64,000 bases of DNA from Ichthyophthirius multifiliis (taxonomy: Eukaryota; Ciliophora; Oligohymenophorea; Hymenostomatida), in NCBI RefSeq assembly GCF_000220395.1, contig NW_004087493.1:1-64000 (forward strand). The letters are read 5' to 3'. This document shows, piece after piece, positions 49,793-63,911 of this stretch (position 1 is the first letter of the stretch; every line of letters starts with the position of its first letter). Under the pieces are notes generated by a model. That model did no database searches, was not told the origin of the DNA, and saw only the letters and a program-made list of their open reading frames with translations. The position numbers were made by a program, and so were the translations under genes.

Positions 49793-51346
49793 ATTTCTTA
49801 TATATATTTAATTTTTTTAGTTTTTTTTGTTTTTTTTATTTTTATTATATTTTATTTTATATATCTATTTTCTTATATATATAATTATATTATTTTTTAT
49901 TTAATATTAAATAAAACTTTTTTGCTTTTTAGATATTTTTTATTCTTTTATTATTTTACAATAATTTTTATCCCAAAAATTATTTAAATTCTAAAAATAG
50001 ATATATATTTTTAAATTATCTTATTATAAATATATGATTGCAATTGTTTCGTTTAATTTATAAATATTATCATCAAATTATAAAAGAAAATAACGATTTA
50101 ATTTTTTCTAATATAAAATATAATATTATTAAATTATACAACATTAGTTATGCAAAATATATATAATTAACAATGTTAATATTTTTCATCTTAAATAATA
50201 TTTTTTTTTTTTTTTTTAATTAAAAAACTTGATTTTGAAAATTATAAAATATAGACTTTAATTTATTGTGGATAAAATATATTTAAAATTATTAAGAATT
50301 TATTTAAATAAATATAAAATATTAATACGTATTTATCTTTTATATATTAATTATAATCAGTTAATTTAATAATTTAATTAATTATAAATATCATATACTA
50401 AAATATTTAATTAATAATAAATTAATTAACTATTTTTAAGAATAAAATTTTAATATATAATTTATCAATAATTTATTAGATTTATATTTGTTATTTTAAT
50501 TTCTAAATTTTGATATTTAAGCTAAAATATATCCTATTTTTCTTTTTTAGTATTTTTTGTTCTAAGTATTTTTTTTTAATATTATTTGTTATATATAAAA
50601 TATTTTTATAAAAAAAATATTTTATTTAATATAAATATAAAACTTATTAAAAATTTATATATACAAAACAACTGAAATTAAATATTTATAAATTTTTAAA
50701 TTTCATATTTAGCATGATTCGTTTTATTTGTTAATAATAAAAATTAAAAACTTAAAAAGTAAAAATGATATTAGATTTATAATTAAAATTTTTTTAAAAA
50801 AATTATAAAAAAAAATATAAATATAAAGATGTAATTTTTAAAATAGCTTAAAAATAATTAATCCGTTTTTATAACAAAAAATGTTATACAAAATAAAACT
50901 AATATCAAAAATTACTTAATAATGATGTATTATTTTATATAAAAAAAAATGTATATCATATTAAATTAAAAAATGATTAAATTTTTGAAGTAAAATAAAA
51001 AAAATAAATAAATATCTAATAAGAAAATATTATTAATATTATATATAAAAGTAAAAGAAAATATAAAATAAATTTATATAAAAATATTTTAAATAAAAAA
51101 CAGAGAAAATATATAATTAATAATATGTAAATATTTTATTTTTTATATAGAAAAAAGAAGAAAATCTAATTATACATATAAAAAAATATAAATATTAAAT
51201 AGATTTTATAAAAGATACAATATTTATCATTTGATAATATTATTTTAAATAAAATAAAATAATATTAAAAAATTATATATATGTATATATATATATTTTT
51301 ATATTTTAAAATATATATATTTAGGTATATAAATATTAACCTAACT
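49793..51346. other. AT-rich intergenic spacer
   Basis: About 1.5 kb of A/T low complexity upstream of profilin and downstream of the USP gene. No coding-like or RNA-like feature was seen. Confidence 0.6.
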
Positions 51347-52067
51347 TCATGCATAATGAAATTTATCAATATAATTTTAATAGTATTTTGAAGTTATATA
51401 AGCCGGTCCAAAACTATCTTCATCATACCTGTACCATTTAACAATTTTATTATTTTCTTCGTTTTAATTATTACATAATTAATACATATCTCCTACGCTA
51501 TTTATTACTTAATATGTTTAATATTTTCCTCCAGATCTTTTATATTTAAATATATAAATATATTAAAAAGTATATTTAAAATTTTTTATTTAAAATATAT
51601 TTAATATTATAAAATATATATATTATTATATATTTATATCTAAATATTAATATTTTCATTTATATATTTATTAATATATATAATTATTACAAAAAATCAA
51701 TAAAATCATTTTATTTAATATTCATATTATCATAATAATCTTCATCTGAATCATATTCATAAGTTTAAATAGTTTCATTTTTTTTAATTAATTTAAATAA
51801 ATTGTATCTATCTTCTGCTTTACCTTTAATTGCTATATTTTATTTATTTAAATAGCCAAAATCGATTTAAAACTACCTATTTTCATCTCTAAAAAGTAAT
51901 AAACTATTATTTAAATTCTAAACTAAATTAGATGTATTTTATATCCAATTATCAATCAATTTAACAATATCTTTATTATTATTTAGTAAAGAATTTAAAC
52001 ATTTCTAAAAATTCTTACTTAAACTATAAATCTATTATAAATAAATATAAAAAAATATAAATATATT

Positions 52068-52110
<43 letters not shown>

Positions 52111-54766
52111 CTTTTATTATACCATCAAACACTATAGATGAACATATATAATATTTAAGATTATTACTGAAGAATTACATTATTTAAAAAACAATTTTTT
52201 AAATTTAAATATTATTATTTTCACAAACCTAAACTAAATATCTTAATAAAACCATTAAAAATTTTACATCTTTATCATCAAATTTTCTTTCTTTATAAAT
52301 TTCCTTTAAACAATCTAACATTCCTTCCTAAAATTTAACATTTAAAAAGCTTATATGACCTATTCCTAATGCAAAATACTTTCTACTCTACTTATTATTA
52401 CATAAACTGATTATTTTTTTCAAAAAATTTGACTATTTATACAATTCAATATCTACATTTTGATTATTTTCTAATAAAAAGGCAGCTTAATACGGGCTTT
52501 ATTTTCCTATAGATGGATTAAAATTATTCATTCTAATAATATTAGACCATAATTTTATTAACGAAGCGTAATTTTTCTACATATTTTGTAATTTATTTTA
52601 ATAATCTCTTTATTCTATTAATTCTTCTATCGATTTTATATTATTTAAATTATTAACAATTTAATAATTTCCTTTCTATAATTCGAATTCTGTAAACTTT
52701 CCCAAAAACTCATTATTATTATCAAAAATCTGATCTTAAAAAAACGCATTTAGTCTATTAATAATTTTATTCTAAAACATATAAATTCCTACATTATTCG
52801 ACATTTCTTAAACCTTGCAAATTAAACGGAAAAACTAATCAAGTAATTTAGACTCATTTACATGTAAATTTAACACTGAAAAGCCTAAATTTACAAATTA
52901 AACTAAACAACTTTTCTAAACGAACTCTTCAAACTGTAGAACATCGTCTTTTTCACAAACAGTCTTTAAGCCTTACAAAATAAGCCCACTAGTGATGCAC
53001 TTCATATCATCAACAGGGTTTTAGACATAAATTTCTTTAATAAAATTGATGTTATTGACATTTTAAATTAGCCAAGTGGATAAACTATAACTATTTTATA
53101 ATAAAAGAGCCAATTATTGTCTAAAGAAAGTAATTTAAGACTTATCATATGACCTAATGAGCACAAAGAAGTAATAAAAGAATCCAAATTTACTTATTTA
53201 CAAGGTTTATAGGCTTTCTTAATTTTGATTTATGACAATTTTAATTAACTAGACTACATATTCTTACAAATCTTTTGAAAAGAAGTATTTATTTAAATGC
53301 AGTTTATAATTTTCTGAATACTAAAGCCCATTTAAATCTAAATGATTATTTTTGGTTGTCATTTATAAATTTGAAACATTCTAAAAATTAAAGAACTTAA
53401 CTCTTTCATAAAAAAGCATATAAGCGTTTTTATTTTTATGAATTTAATTATTTCCCTATTACTAAGATTATTACAATTTATTAATTTACTAGGAATTTTG
53501 AAATTTCCCATCTATTTTTTCCTCAAAACCTCCAAAACCTTCCTATTGGATTTCCTAAATATCAAAAGGCTAAATTTACATATCATTGAATTCCATCCAA
53601 TTCCCTTCTTTTTCTTAAATAATGCTATAATAATGTCCAGAATCTGATGTTCCTTGATGTATAATAATTCCCCTTAATTTATACTAAAAATATTCATTTC
53701 CATATTATTCATTCTCCTCATTCAATTTTGTATATTATTTCATGTCTAAATCAAACGGAAACTCACAATATGCATTTATTTTAGTCTTCTACATACTCTC
53801 GATATCAAAATGGAACCTTTTCAATACTATAATAAGCAGATTAGGTAATTTTTTAATACTTTACTGCTTTAAAGTTGGCACTTTAGCGTTACATTTCTCA
53901 CAAAAATACGAATTATCTCCATCTAGCATTTCTCCTTATACAAAGGAATCCAAGCATTCCCCTAGAGTGCTTTTTTTATTCTTTATGGGTAAAGAAATAG
54001 CCATGAAAGATTCATTTCTTTCCGAACAATGCTCACAACCTGAGCCTTTTCCAATTAATTCATTGGCTAATTATCCTTCGAAGATATCTTTTATAATAAA
54101 CTCTTAGCCAAGGGGTTTTAGATCTGTTTCTAATCTATCCATTAGTGTATTAAAAAACTCATCGACGTCCATTTATTACATTACATTAGTCGGTTATCCG
54201 TCAAAATCTTTGAATTAAAAACAAAATTCTCTACAGTCATAAAATTGCCTTTATGAAAAACTCAAAGCCTGCATTATTTAGTTAAAAAAAAATAAAGTAT
54301 TATTATTGTCATTATTTTCCTCTTTTCTTATTTTTAATAAATTCTGAGAAAACTCTTTTATCATGAAAAGTTGCTAGAATAAAGAGTTCATATAACATGT
54401 AGAACCTAAATTTTTCAAACCGACATATTCTTTTGTGTTTTTTTCAATTTCTTGCCTTTTATTCCATTCTTATCGACTTTTTTATCGCCAAAAACCACTT
54501 TTTAAGAACTATTCAATATACTAATTAGGGTCCGAAATAGGATTTTTTTACATATTTTTGCTTTAGATCTTCACTAAAACCTTAAATGCTGCATTTCTGG
54601 TTTTCAGAGACTTACATTTAGGAGGAATATTAAATAAACAGTCTTAAATAATACTTTTACATACATCATTTTCTATATATTGGAATAAGTTTTCCTATAT
54701 ATTTAATAATTTCAAGGCTATTTAAAACGCTCCTCTTAAAAGTTAATTTTCTTGAAAAAAATAAAT

Positions 54767-54820
<54 letters not shown>

Positions 54821-55857
54821 CTTTCATTATTGTTTTCTTCTAAAACATTTTTACTTTTAATAATTTCTATGATTTTCAAAGAAATTTAAACCAAATTATT
54901 TTATTTTAAATCTCCTAATTTTTCATACTATGAAATCTTATCTAATAAAAATTCATAAAAATCAAAAAACTAAATACATTTTTCCTTATAAATACCTAAA
55001 AAATCTCCAAAACTTTCTTTTAGAATTAATTAATTTAATAAATTTTCGAATAAAATTAATCCTTCTTTACTTTCTTCTAATACTACTATTTATTGAAGTC
55101 CTTTTTTAATCTCTTTTCTTGAACCTTTATCATCAACATTTAATAATCCCTATATCACTATAAACTCCAATATTTTTTTACATTCGCTTAAATATTCTAT
55201 CACAACTTCCTCTTTTTCTTCGAAAATTCTTATAATAAGTTACATTGTACTCTTTAAAAATTACTATAAATACCCTTTATTTTAACCTTTAGTATTACTT
55301 TCTTATAAAAGTACTTATTCAATGAAAAAAAAGGCATTCTAAGCCAATCTTTATAAAAAGTTCTCATTATTTTCCACAAAAAAACCTGATTAATTCGCAT
55401 AATTTTGCATTATGAAATGGTTAATGATCTCAGCAAGGGTCTATAAGCAATATAAATTAAAGGGCTAACTAAAGAAATGTTAAGAGTTGATGTTTTGTAT
55501 ACTTTAATAAATATTAATGAGATGCTTTATTCCGTTTTTGCTCAAAAAAAGCTTACACCATTTTTCTTATTCTAAAAAATACTATTAAATAATTAAAAGA
55601 CAATACTATAATTTTAAATAGCAATTTTATGAAAAAAGCTCATTAACTTAGTTTAAATTTTCTATCTTTTTAACTATGTTTTAAATTTTAGGTAAATTAT
55701 TTAATGTTTCCAATATATTTTAAATCAACTCAACTTAATTGTTCTATGATAACATTTCAAATAATAATTCTCCAAAAGAATCATTTACTAATTCTTATTT
55801 GAATTAAATTAAATCTACTAAGTCTTGATTCTATATAATTCAAAAATATAAATAATA

Positions 55858-55952
<95 letters not shown>

Positions 55953-58542
55953 ATACATTATCTTTTATATTAATAGCTGATATAATAGTTTATTTTAAAT
56001 CATTAAAAACCAAAGCTTATATATTATATTCTTCTTCTTAATATCTACATATAATATAATTTTTACCTTCTATAAATAAATCAAAATCTTTATTCTAAAT
56101 AATAAACTATTCGCCTATAATTTTTCTTAAATGCAATATACTTATATTATTATCTAAATTAAGCATGATTCTAGTTTTAGTTTCTAAAAAATAAAAAAAC
56201 ATATATATATATATATATAAATATATATATATATATTTATATATATATTATTATATATATATTTTAATATATATATTTTTTTAATTATTAATTTATTTAA
56301 ATATATATTACATTTTTCTAATTAAATGTATATTTATAAGCTCTAACTCTTTATATCAAAGTACATCTTCCCTTCTAATTCTTACAAAAAGAATTTAACC
56401 ATTTTAACAATATTAAACTATACTCTAAACTAAACGTTTTACATTTAAAGAATATCTTTACATTTATTTATAAAAAGTTTCCATAGTTTTATTTTTTACT
56501 CAGAGCTTTTCTAGGCTTTTCTGACATAAAAATTTGGAATAAACTAGTTATTAAAATTTAACACTTCTTGATTTTCACAAAATAGTAAAACATTCCAAAA
56601 AAACTCTTTTCCAATAATATTCTCATGTTTAATTACAAAAATCACATTTTTTTAATTAATTTCTATACTTTTCCCATTCCTAATATTACATTCTATCAAA
56701 AACTGCCTCACAAACTCATAACTTTCCTTATCAATATTATAATCTTTCATCAACTCCTTTTCTAATAATATTTTTTCAACAAACTATACATATAAATGTT
56801 CATTAATTACATTTTTCTATCCATTTTTTACCAAAATCCACTTCAAAAGCTTCTTTTTTTCGACCACTACCCATAATTTTTTTACCTATTCAATATTCAT
56901 TTCCCATTTTTTCCCTTAAAGTGCATTACTTACTATCTAAATAAGTTCTAATCGAATATCCACATTCTATTCATGTGTATATTTTCCCTAAATTCCTCCC
57001 CCCATCTATTCTTACCCACTTTAATAATAGCATTCGAACTCCTTCACTAATAAATCCAAAATATAGAATTCTTTATTAAATTTAACCACAATATTCTATT
57101 AAGTATCCTCCAAAAAGTTATTAAAAACGGACGAATTTTTATAGCTTTTGAGTAATTAAATAATAACCTAAATACTCTAGCAAACACTTTTCCCATCTCT
57201 AACATTTTCAAAGCTCATTTAAATATATTATTCTTTCAAGTTACTATTTTTCAATAAAAAGCATAAACAATCTACTATATTATGAATTAATTTCGGATTT
57301 ACCTTATTTTAGTCTTAAAGTGCTTCCCATAGAAATTCGAGTCCGAAATTCGGGAATTCCGACTAAATTTTTTATTTTTTATTCTAATACTGCATATTTA
57401 ACCCGGCATTCTAACTAAAATCCTTCAATAAATTAATTGTTAAATCCGTATATTTTTCGAATTTAATTAAACTCATTTATTTAAACAAATACTCCAAACT
57501 TTCCACATTTAACACCTTACTAAGGCTTATAATAACCTCATAAATGGCCATTAGATCTGCCTCGTGTTTATTTTCAGTGATTTTCCATAAATTTTCGATA
57601 TGTTTTTTCTAAAGACCTCCTATTTCAGCCATAAAAACAAAAATATGTAAAGACTTCTTAAATATTTCTGGATGGAAATAATTTTCTCCCAATAAAAAAT
57701 CTAAAAGCCCTTCCTATTCTAAAATCATCTTTAGACTTTCTTTATTCATATATTTAAAAGACTGAATATTTTCTTATATTTACTACTACTATTATAGAAT
57801 TTTTCCACCATATTACTAACAAACATGCTCTATAATCTCCTTAATTTAGACTATTCCTGCGAATTTCTTCTCTAAATACTAACACTTCAACAATTTTAAA
57901 GCAAACTAAATCTCGGCTTTATCCACAGCCTCGAAAATCTCCCTTTCATTAGGAATATAGGTACTTCTGGGTAATAGATTCCTTAAAACATTCCTTACTT
58001 TTGGAATATCTATATCTTTCATTTCCTTATCTTAAATTTTGCTGATTCTTTGAAAAATACTCTAATATTTTTAATATACTTATTATTTTTTTCGAAAATA
58101 GAATTTTTTTTTTTATTATTTTTTATTACTTTCTCATATAAATCTAAATACATTCTCTAAATTCTTGAAGGCATTAGCTAAATACATTTATTCATCACCT
58201 CCTATATATAAACAATGATATTTAAAGGCGTCTTATATATATTTTCTTGCCAATTTATTAAATTAATTAAATGATCGAACCCATTATTTGATCCAAAACA
58301 ATTAATAAAATTAATTATTTAATCCATTTAATTATTATATGATTCTTTACTTCTAATTGCAAATGGTTCCTATACTTAAATCAAACAAAATTAATTCTAA
58401 CTATAATATCTTCTTCCTCTGATTCTTTCGCCAAGTATATTTAATAACAATTCAAATAATTCACTATAAGCACTAACCAAACATACTTAAGGGGCTATTA
58501 AATATAAATTTGTATTCAAATTATTCGCTTCAATATACTATT

Positions 58543-58593
<51 letters not shown>

Positions 58594-59415
58594 ATTTATA
58601 TATATATTTATATATAATGATTTATTAATATACAAAATTGAGCGAAAATAATTTTTTATTAAATTTTATAAAAATATAAATAAAAAATTATGAATAAGTA
58701 ATATATTAAAATATTTATAGTTGATTTTTTACTTAATGTAGATATTAGGGAATAGTTTAAAGATATTTACAGAAAAAAGAAATATAAACTTAAAAAAATT
58801 CAACAGAAAGTTTCATGTCTTCTTTATTTAAAGCTTTTTAATAAGTCAATATTGAATCTCCTAAAATAAATAAACTTCCACGAACATATTAAATAAACTG
58901 ATAAGTGTCTTCTATTTAGAAATTATTTTATTAAAGATTCATCATTTTTTCTAATTCCTTTTTAAATATAAATATATATATAAATACATATATTTATTGC
59001 TAACTTAATTTATATTATTTCTTTAATTCTCAAATATAAAATTATCTCTTTAAGATTACTTTTTTGCCCCTGTATAAGGTTATGTTTTTGATCTAAAAGG
59101 CAATATTTTTTTAGAATTTACAAAATGTTTCTTTTTTTTGATTTCCAAAACAAATATAAATATTATTTTTTTTTGAAAAAATAAATAAATAAAAAGTTTT
59201 ACTTCATTAAATGATTCTTTCCATCCATCAAAATTAATATATAATTAATTTTATTCAATTGAAATTATTTTTCCTACACACCAATTATTAGAATTATCCA
59301 TAACATCTAAATATTAGTTTAGCTTTATGTAATTTTACATATTAAAATTAGTTTTTAATTCCTAATTATATTTTTGTAAATCTTCAATAATCTTATTATT
59401 ATTTATTTATGCCAT
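51347..59415 (-). CDS. Very large USP9X-type ubiquitin-specific protease
   Basis: About 8 kb, from ATG 59415 to TGA 51347-51349, many introns, several with (TA)n. The N-terminal exon carries a Tudor/MBT-like motif (NWCVGKIISIEQNQLYINFD, then GWKESFNE and, after an intron, PFRSKT). A long helical region follows (57-58.5 kb). The peptidase domain lies at about 53.3-54.5 kb: Cys box GLKNLGSTCYMNSLFQQLF (Cys codon 54395-54397), QMDVDEFFNTLMDRL, two CxxC zinc pairs (CEHC, CEKC), LIIVLKRFHFD, and His box SDSGHYYSII (His codon 53633-53635). Helical repeats follow to the C-terminus. All catalytic residues are present, so it should be an active deubiquitinase. One A-run near 58104-58115 needs a one-base correction to join frames in the N-terminal region. 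Confidence 0.88.
55862..55949. repeat. (TA)n microsatellite in a USP-gene intron
   Basis: About 44 uninterrupted TA units, the longest in the window, lying in an intron of the deubiquitinase gene. Shorter (TA)n runs occupy other introns (for example 54772-54817 and 52081-52107) and many spacers. Confidence 0.92.
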
Positions 59416-60790
59416 TTATTTGTTTTTTTTTTTTTTTTATTTATTTTAAAATAATTAATTATTTTTATTTATTTTTTTTCTTATTATCACTATTTCTCTT
59501 GTATAAAGATTTTCTTTGTTTTTTTGTTTTTTATTGTTTTTTTTTTTTTAAATAGAAATAATATATTTAATGAATATAAATTTATTAACAAATTAAAATA
59601 TATTAAAATATATATATATATATATATATATATCAAAAATTTATATATATAAACATCTTTTTTTATAAAAATGAAATTTTAGAGTTTAATAAAAATTAAA
59701 ATTTTAATAAATTAAAATTATAAAAATTCAAAATCAATTTTGTTTTAATCTTTATATTATTAATTTGTTTAATTTAAAATAAAAATTCTTTTATTATTTA
59801 TAAAAATTTAAATATATTATTAAAAAATTTTTTATATATAATTTCTTTTAGTATTTTATTTTTTATTAAATTTTATAAAATGCTTTTTTATTCAAAAACA
59901 AATTGCTTAATATTATCAATTAAATATTAAGAAAATTTTAATTTATTAATTTAAAAAACAAACAAAAATTAAATTATATAAAAATAAATAAATAATTATA
60001 TCTAAATAAAAATATATAATAATTTAAAAATTAAAATGAGATATTTGATTTCATTAACTTATAAAAAAAAAATATTCCATTAAAAAAAATTTAATATACT
60101 TTTGAAAAAAATTTATATTAATTAAATAATTAAGATAATATAAAATATTAATAATAAACATTAAAATATGAAATAAATAAAAAATATATAAATGTAATTT
60201 ATATATGTATATTGTAAACACAATTATTTAAATAAGAAAACTATTAAATATTGTAAATTTAAAAACTAATAATAACTTATAATATAAATATGTTATTCCG
60301 ATTATGATATATATTAATATAAAATAAGATAAAAAAGGGATTTAAAAATTGTATTATTTAAAAAAAAAATATTATAGATAATAAATAAAAAAGAATATAA
60401 AAACATTATAAAATAAATAGTATATAAAATATATATATATATATTTTATATATTTTTATATATATATATATATATAAAATATCTAAAATTAAATATATCG
60501 TATATTGAAAATTTACTTAAACATATAATTTTTTTTAAATGAGTGTATGTACGTACATTCATTTATATTTTTATATCATAAAATAAATATTTGTTTCTTA
60601 AAATTAATTATATTTATATTTTTATTTTCTTAATATTAAATAAATGAAAAATAATAACTTTAAAAATATATATATTTTTATATAATAGAAATAAACTAAA
60701 AAAAAATAATTAATATTATTTTTGTTTTTTATTTTTTTTTAAAAAAAACGAAATTTAAAATAATATTTTTACTATTTAAAAAAAAAAAAT
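59416..60790. other. AT-rich spacer between divergent genes
   Basis: Between the USP gene start (minus) and the EF-hand gene (plus). Low-complexity A/T, with (TA)n near 59607-59632 and 60427-60476. No further gene or named regulatory element was recognised. Confidence 0.55.
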
Positions 60791-61502
60791 ATGTAATAAT
60801 ATAATTCTTAAACATTGCGTTCATCCGGCTATCACACACAATCTGGACTTACTGATTTAGAAGTAAATATATATATAGAATGAATTAAATTAAATAAAAA
60901 AGGGTGCAAAAGCAGTAGCCAGAAGATTATTTGATAATTATGACAAAGGAAGAAAAGGAAAACTTGACAATGTAGACTGTGTTCCCATGATAGTGGAATC
61001 ATACAAATCATTTAACTAATTTTTTTCACCTTCTGGTGAAGATATAAAATCTTACCATCGTATTTTAGACAGAAACGGTGACGGAGTAGTCAACTATTAA
61101 GACATAGAAGATTTATGTGTTCGTTATTTATGTGGAGGAGTAGGCTAAACAACAACCTAAAGATAAACCGGTCAAGATGAAAGAATTAAAAGAGCCGCTA
61201 AGCCACAATATGCTCCCGAAGTTGAAAGAAAACTTGACGTAGCCAGAAGACTTTTTAAAAGATTCGACAGAGACGGAAGTGGACATCTCCAAGAAGATGA
61301 AATTGCGGGACTTTTAAAAGCTACATATGAAGAAATGGGGATGTAAAATTTCACACCTAGTTAAGAAGACGTCAGAATGTGGCTATAAATGGCAGATACA
61401 AATTCAGATGGAAGTGTTTGTATAGAAGAATATGAAGAATTAATTATTAGATCTTTAAGAAATGCTGGAATTAAAATTGAAAAATAATCAATTGTATTTT
61501 GA
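60791..61502 (+). CDS. Four-EF-hand calcium-binding protein (TCBP-like)
   Basis: Two exons with a 40-nt intron (60863-60902); 223 residues from ATG 60791 to TGA 61500-61502. The EF-hand loops are DNYDKGRKGKLD (degenerate), DRNGDGVVNYQD, DRDGSGHLQEDE and DTNSDGSVCIEE; the last three have good calcium ligands. Size and spacing resemble the Tetrahymena 23/25 kDa calcium-binding proteins. GC content of exon 2 is clearly above the rest of the window and codons such as GAC, GTC and AGA are frequent, suggesting a highly expressed gene. The N-terminus (MQQYNSQTLRSSGYHTQSG) is polar. A short minus-strand ORF inside exon 2 is a shadow. Confidence 0.95.
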
Positions 61503-62033
61503 TATGTTTTTATTTTATATTTTAATATAAATGGTTATTTTTTTTATTTAATTTTTTTCCCTTTTTTATATTTAAAATTCAAATTTATTTACTATATAAG
61601 AAAATATTTAATAAATTTAGTTTTTATATAGTCAAAGTTATTTTTTTAATATATTTATAAATATAATTAACAAATCTAAAAAATTATATTTATATAAAAA
61701 AATTAAAACTATTTTATATAAATAAATTAAGATATATATAATTAATCTGAAAAAATAAATATTAAAATTTATAATAATATATAAATAAATTAAAAAAAAA
61801 ATTATAATAAAAAATAATATATATATGTATATATATATATAAATATATAGATTTATATATATTTATTTATATATATATAATATTATTTTTTAAATATAAT
61901 TATATTTTATATATTATTATTATTTATTAATTAATTTAATATTTATTTATTATTAATAATTTTTTTTTATAATATCTAATTATTTAAATAAAAAAAAATA
62001 TATATAAATAAATATTTTTATTTTACTAAAATT
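61503..62033. other. AT-rich convergent spacer
   Basis: Between the stops of the EF-hand gene and the minus-strand coiled-coil gene. A/T low complexity; nothing recognised. Confidence 0.55.
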
Positions 62034-63793
62034 TCACACTAAGTTATCTATATTTTTTAATCTTTCATTAATATATAATTAACCTAATCTATATTATTTA
62101 TTAATATCTAGTTTTTAACTATCCTAATTATTTCTATTAATAGAAACATTATTATATTAATCGATTTCATGAAACCTTAAAATATTCTAAGAAACCTTAA
62201 CTTCTATAATAATTTCTTAATTATTTTTATTAAGACTATTAATATTAACACCTTATTCTATTACATTACAACTTCCTAAATTTAAAGCTTAATTTTAACT
62301 AAACAATATTATATAACTTAAAGACTTTTTAATATGACATAAAATATTATTTTCGCAATTTTATTAAATAAGGCCTATAGTTATCAAATCTAAATCAACA
62401 TGATCTTCTTGAGATTTAGCTCTTCCAATATTAAAAGTAAATTTATATTTTAAGTTATTATTAAGAATAAATTTAGAGTATGCTTGACTTCCTTTATCTC
62501 TATCTTCCCTTATTAATTTTGTAAATGAATTAGTTAACTTATCATATTCTATATTTGGGAATTTTTATGAACATTCAAATCCTAATGATTTAATTTAAAA
62601 TATAGAATCAATATGTAAATATTTAGTATTAATATTATTATATAAATCATATAACTTTTCAATAATTATATTATTTTATTGTTCTTATTAGTCTAAAATA
62701 TTTTAAGCCTTAAATTAAAAACTAATTTTATTATTTAAGATTTTATCTAAAATTTAATTTTATTATTATAATTATTAAACTTACTATATATATTATTAAG
62801 TTTCTATAAATTAATAATCATATTATTATTACATTTTTAACATTTTTATTATAATTAAGTAATTTATAATTAGTATTATTATTATTTCTATTTATTTTCA
62901 TTATCTTATTATTGATATTCCATACATTATTTTTATAATAAACTTAATTATTATTAAAGTTCTTATTGTAATTATTATTTTTAAATATTTTAAATATAGG
63001 CTGGTATTTATGTCTAATTATGTGTAATTTATTTCATTAAATTTTATATATTATTATCAATTTAATCAAAATAAACTTAAGTAAAAGTATTTAAACCATT
63101 TTACAATTAATTAATAATCTATTATAATGTTTCTTCATCTTTTTATTGATTTTAGTATTTAAATGTAATATATTTATTTAATTCTTTATTCATATTATCT
63201 AAATCATTAGAGTTTTTTTCCAAAATTTAAGCGAATTCCTCATAATAGGTTATTTTTAAGAAATAGCTTTCAAGTTCTTTTCCTATAATCATAATATTTT
63301 AAATAAAAGAAATATCTTTTTATTATTATTATTCGATTATATCTAAAATTTTTTACTTCATTTAATTGTAATTTTATTCTATTATTAACATATAATGATC
63401 ATCTTTTAATAATTATATTTTTGCTTCGGCCTCCTTTTATATATTTTAACTTAAAGGAGGTCATATATTGCTTTTAATTTTTCTATCTAAAACTCTTTTA
63501 CATGTTACTGTTTTTTTAAAATGATTATTTTGAATACATTCAGGACAATATAATCGATTTTAATCATTTTCTTCTTTTTCAATATTTATATTAGTAATAT
63601 TATAATCTTCGTTATCAATATTAGGATATTTTTAAAGAGCTGACAGACTTTAAAAATTTTAAAACTGCATCTATTATTAAGAATTGTATATTAAGTTATT
63701 TTATTATTAGTTAATATTATTATTATTAAATTTTATTTTAACATTTTCTTTATTTAAATCTTATTATTACTTATTAAAATATCTTTAAAACAT
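62034..63793 (-). CDS. Coiled-coil protein with an N-terminal Cys-rich patch, unassigned
   Basis: From ATG 63793 to TGA 62034-62036. An Asn/Gln-rich start is followed by a CPEC..H..C patch (about residues 88-103) that could be a B-box-like zinc site, then a Gln/Glu coiled coil with a second CQKC. A 38-nt intron lies at 62747-62784. The C-terminal 200 residues are non-repetitive and coding-like: FECSQKFPNIEYDKLTNSFT, REDRDKGSQAYSKFILNNN and FNIGRAKSQEDHVDLDLITI. The overall order resembles TRIM-like zinc/coiled-coil proteins, but no RING or SPRY domain was identified. An in-frame TGA after KIKSNI can be removed by a 60-nt intron (GTTTTAG..ATAAAAG). Function unknown. Confidence 0.65.
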
Positions 63794-63859
63794 TTTTTTA
63801 GTAATTGTGTTTTTGTAAATATATAATATTTATTTAATAAATATAAAAAATATTTATAT

Positions 63860-63911
<52 letters not shown>

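Noticed and set aside
53438-54107. Two plus-strand ORFs of 69 and 121 residues
   Set aside because: Antisense to the USP catalytic domain, whose Cys and His boxes and zinc pairs are unmistakable on the minus strand.
61172-61354. Minus-strand ORF of 60 residues
   Set aside because: Lies within EF-hand exon 2 on the opposite strand; an antisense shadow.
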